This document shows positions 61,385-64,000 of a stretch of DNA of 64,000 nucleotides, piece after piece. Both the position numbers and the translations under genes were made by a program. Position 1 is the first letter of the stretch; each line of letters opens with the position of its first letter. The notes under the pieces are model-generated. The model was not told the origin of the DNA. It saw nothing but the letters and a program-made list of their open reading frames with translations, and ran no database searches. Source of the stretch: Xenopus tropicalis (taxonomy: Eukaryota; Chordata; Amphibia; Anura; Pipidae); contig NC_030677.2 in the NCBI RefSeq assembly GCF_000004195.4, positions 69,154,222-69,218,221 of the forward strand, written 5' to 3'.

Positions 61385-61859
61385 GTACAAAAATATTTCC
61401 TTTTGTCTTATAAATTATATGTCATATTTAAAGAGGCTGTTAGCTGACATTTATTTAAGAATTGACCCCTGGCATAGGGAATCTGTGTAGCCACAATGGG
61501 AGGACCCCATACAGGGGCAGCTGGGCTACCAAAATCCAGTTCCACTCACTTCGATATTTAATTTGCTTTCACTTTTCTCAGCTCTGATAAGTTTGATTGG
61601 AATTACTGGGTACAAGGGGAATATTATGTAGTCTGTTTAGTGTAGATATGCTGATGTCAGTACAGGGATAACCTAAGCAACAAGAACTACCTCTGGAAAT
61701 CCATGCACCCCCAGCCCTGAATACTTCAGATAATCTAAAGCTCATTCTGGACAGCTCTCATTCTGGACAGCTCTCAAGCAAAAAGCTAAAGTGTTTTTAT
61801 GTTTTACAAATTCAAATAGTACACCATTTGACTTTTTAAATATTTTTCCAATTTCTATT

Positions 61860-62170
61860 TTTTGGTGGGACCTATTATCCAGAATGCTTGGGACTTGGGT
61901 TTTTCTAGAAATAGGGTCTTTCCATAAGTGTACTAAAAAAATATTTTAACTGTTCAATAAAACCAATAGGATTGTTTTGCCCCCAGTAAGGATTAATTAT
62001 ACCTAAGTTGGGATCAAGTACAGGTACTGTTTTATTATTACAGAGAAAAAGGTAATCATTTTTAAAAATGTGAATGATGTGATTACAATTGAGTCTAAAG
62101 TAGATGGCCTTCCATAATTCATACCTTTCTGGATAACACGTTTCCAGATAACTGTTCCTATATCTGTATA
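61860..62170. mobile_element. ACAGGTATGGGACCTGTTAT family, copy 8 (degraded ends)
   Basis: GGTGGGACCTATTATCCAGA at the left, ATAACTGTTCCTATATCTG at the right; interior ACCAATAGGATTGTTTTGCC and GGGATCAAGTACAGGTACTG. Confidence 0.75.
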
Positions 62171-63314
62171 TCTAATTGTAACAGTTGCTCTGTAAATGTC
62201 TTTATTGCTCAGTAGAGGCTGAACATTCCATTGCTTTGAAATGCCAAAAAATGTAATTTAGGAAATCAGCGACCAGGCATATTAAGCTGCTACTGAGACA
62301 TGTGAGGGGAGAAATTGCAATGAATTCATTTCTAAAACAATCATTTCCAAAAAATATTAAAAAATAAGTAAACCTATTCAGTAGTGACTGCAATGGTCAT
62401 GCTTCCAACCATTTACTGAAGTGCTGTGCTACTCTATAGATTCCATTTCCTCACTACATTAACGGTGTTTCACCATCTTTGATACTGTTATAACTACACT
62501 GAAGCAGTATAATTTCTGTCTGTGTTAAAATAGACAATTTTGTCCTTTCAATCTTGTCCTAATGATGCTAATGCTCCTAACTATTCATTACCTAAGAGTC
62601 CTTTTCTCTGCTTTGCCTAAAAATCTGGGTGTGCTTTCAACTTCTATATCTCCCCAGCAAAAATGGCCAGTTTTACTCTGCCTCATTTATATCTTGCTAG
62701 TTCTTTCCCAGCTAGGAATAATGTCTCTTTCACACGACCCCCCAATAACCTCAGAAGAAGTGTGGGTGAAGCAGCAGCCACAAGGACAATATGTCAGGCT
62801 CTTCACATAGCTGGAGTACAAACAGAGTGTTATGCCTTTTTCCTTCTTGCTATTGAATAAATGCACAAAAAGATAATGGAAACAAACTTTGATGTGTGTT
62901 CTAAGAAAAATGGTAGCTAGATACCAAATACATACCAAGAAGAAGTTGCACTTTTCATTTGTGTCTTTAGAATAAAGTATTAATGGGACAATACATGGGA
63001 CAGTGGAGTAAACAGAAATGGGTTTCTGGGCCCCATAGCAATATTATTTTAATATTAAAACTTTAGGTAGATAATTTGTTTTTCATTTTTTGAAATTGCT
63101 CATCAGTTAAGTCCCAACTAGGCCCTCTATGCTCCTCAGTCCACAACTGCTACAGGGCCTGCTTCCCATTTTGTTATACACTGGTCATTATGGGATATTG
63201 AAAAGACAGGGGCAAAACAAATGCTTCCTAAAAAAAATACTGAGGTTCATATACCAAGGTACACTTCAAATTTTTGATAAAGGAGCAATATGTGTATATA
63301 ACATCTTTTGCAAT

Positions 63315-63813
63315 GGGGCATATTTACTAGTGTAATGTTTCTACTTTTCTAACTCTGCTTAAGTACATCAGGCATATTTTCACAAACACCACCACATAGT
63401 TAAATAAAATCATAAGTTTGCTGGAGTAAATTAAAAAAACAAAATCAATGCAGATTTTCCCCTTATATTTGTAGTGGAAACATTCTCTAGAGATTATATG
63501 CCATAAAGAAATGACTTATGCAGAATATTAGCATGGAAGAGAGGACATACAGTAGATAATGAGGTGCAAAAGTGGCTGCACTTTCTTTACAATAGTAGTT
63601 CACCAGCCTGAACCTGGCAAAATTTCTCTTCCCGAAAATGTATTGTTGTTGTCATGATAAATATTCACAGTATTGCACTGCAGCACTTTCACCTGGCGAA
63701 AAAGATGCGCCAGCATGAAGGTACATTTCACCAACATATAGCTAATTTGCCCTACTAAATTTTTGGAAATATTTGTAAAGAAAAAAACTTTCACTATTTA
63801 GTAAATATGCCCC
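63315..63813. mobile_element. inverted-repeat element, GGGGCATATTTACTA ends
   Basis: Left GGGGCATATTTACTAGTG; right TATTTAGTAAATATGCCCC, inverse complement over at least 15 bases. About 500 bp, no transposase frame. Confidence 0.75.
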
Positions 63814-64000
63814 TACATCTGTATCGCTACTCTGGAAATAAACGGGATAAAACCCCTAGGTTTGCCGACATTTGTGTCTATTGTGTCAGGTACAGATCTT
63901 TGTGACTGGCATGGGGTGCAGAGACTAAGTGATGTTCTGATGGGTACCACGTAAGAAGTATTTTGTGAGTAGAATATATCACCTTAGATTTGTCTTTCTT

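Larger units (their letters stand above)
5080..64000 (+). other. ank2: ankyrin-2 gene, 5' portion (alternative first exons plus exon 2)
   Basis: Extent of the gene as far as it can be read here. Ankyrin-B is a membrane-cytoskeleton adaptor whose N-terminal ankyrin repeats bind ion transporters and cell-adhesion molecules and whose central region binds spectrin. Four coding segments are visible, all on the + strand: three candidate first exons with phase-0 donors, and one shared exon 2 with a phase-0 acceptor. The large first introns (about 56, 20 and 9.6 kb from the three starts) fit the very long 5' introns known for ankyrin genes. The left boundary is only an estimate, placed where pyrimidine-rich, promoter-like sequence begins. 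The gene continues past the right end, and no exon 3 is seen before it. Confidence 0.93.
61385..64000 (+). other. start of the intron after exon 2
   Basis: Non-coding to the end of the window. Contains family copy 8 at about 61860-62170 and an inverted-repeat element at 63315-63813. Exon 3, which should start with NGLNALH-type ankyrin sequence, is not present. Confidence 0.8.

Noticed and set aside
1..64000. tRNA, rRNA, microRNA cluster or viral gene
   Set aside because: Looked for characteristic motifs while reading; none convincing. Hairpins seen belong to dispersed elements.

Overview
This is a vertebrate, almost certainly amphibian (Xenopus-type), window. It is AT-rich, intron-dominated DNA with very sparse coding sequence and many short inverted-repeat elements of kinds I associate with frog genomes. 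One example is a family of about 310 bp with ends reading ACAGGTATGGGACCTGTTAT, and another is the recurring CCTGGTTGCTAGGGTAA element. I cannot tell X. tropicalis from X. laevis.

The only gene I can support is the 5' part of ankyrin-2 (ank2, ankyrin-B) on the + strand. Exon 2 (61283-61384, 102 bp, phase 0 at both ends) encodes the start of the first ankyrin repeat and is recognisably ANK2 rather than ANK1 or ANK3. Upstream lie three separate candidate first coding exons. Each has an ATG, an open frame and a consensus GT donor in phase 0, so each could be joined in frame to exon 2: 5347-5430 (MMNED..., the classical ankyrin-B start), 41304-41432 (MAHAA..., a counterpart of the classical ankyrin-G/ANK3 start) and 51569-51700 (MGNAP..., an acidic, cysteine-containing start I do not recognise). 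The simplest model is at least three alternative promoters spread over about 56 kb, giving ankyrin-B proteins that differ in the 28-44 residues before the membrane-binding repeat domain. Exon 3 and beyond lie outside the window.

Layout: 1-5080 is upstream DNA with repeats and a broken non-LTR retrotransposon tail. About 5080-5430 is the first promoter and first exon region. 5431-40430 is a long intron full of short elements, including hAT-like elements with perfect 8-bp target duplications, fold-back elements and nested insertions. 40430-41432 is the second promoter and exon region. 41433-51200 is intron. 51200-51700 is the third candidate exon region. 51701-61282 is intron with a large inverted-repeat element bracketed by a 21-bp duplication and a CpG-rich element shortly before exon 2. 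61385-64000 is the start of the next intron.

No rRNA, tRNA, CRISPR, bacterial-type or viral genes were seen. All assignments are from reading the sequence and from family knowledge. No alignment or expression data were used.
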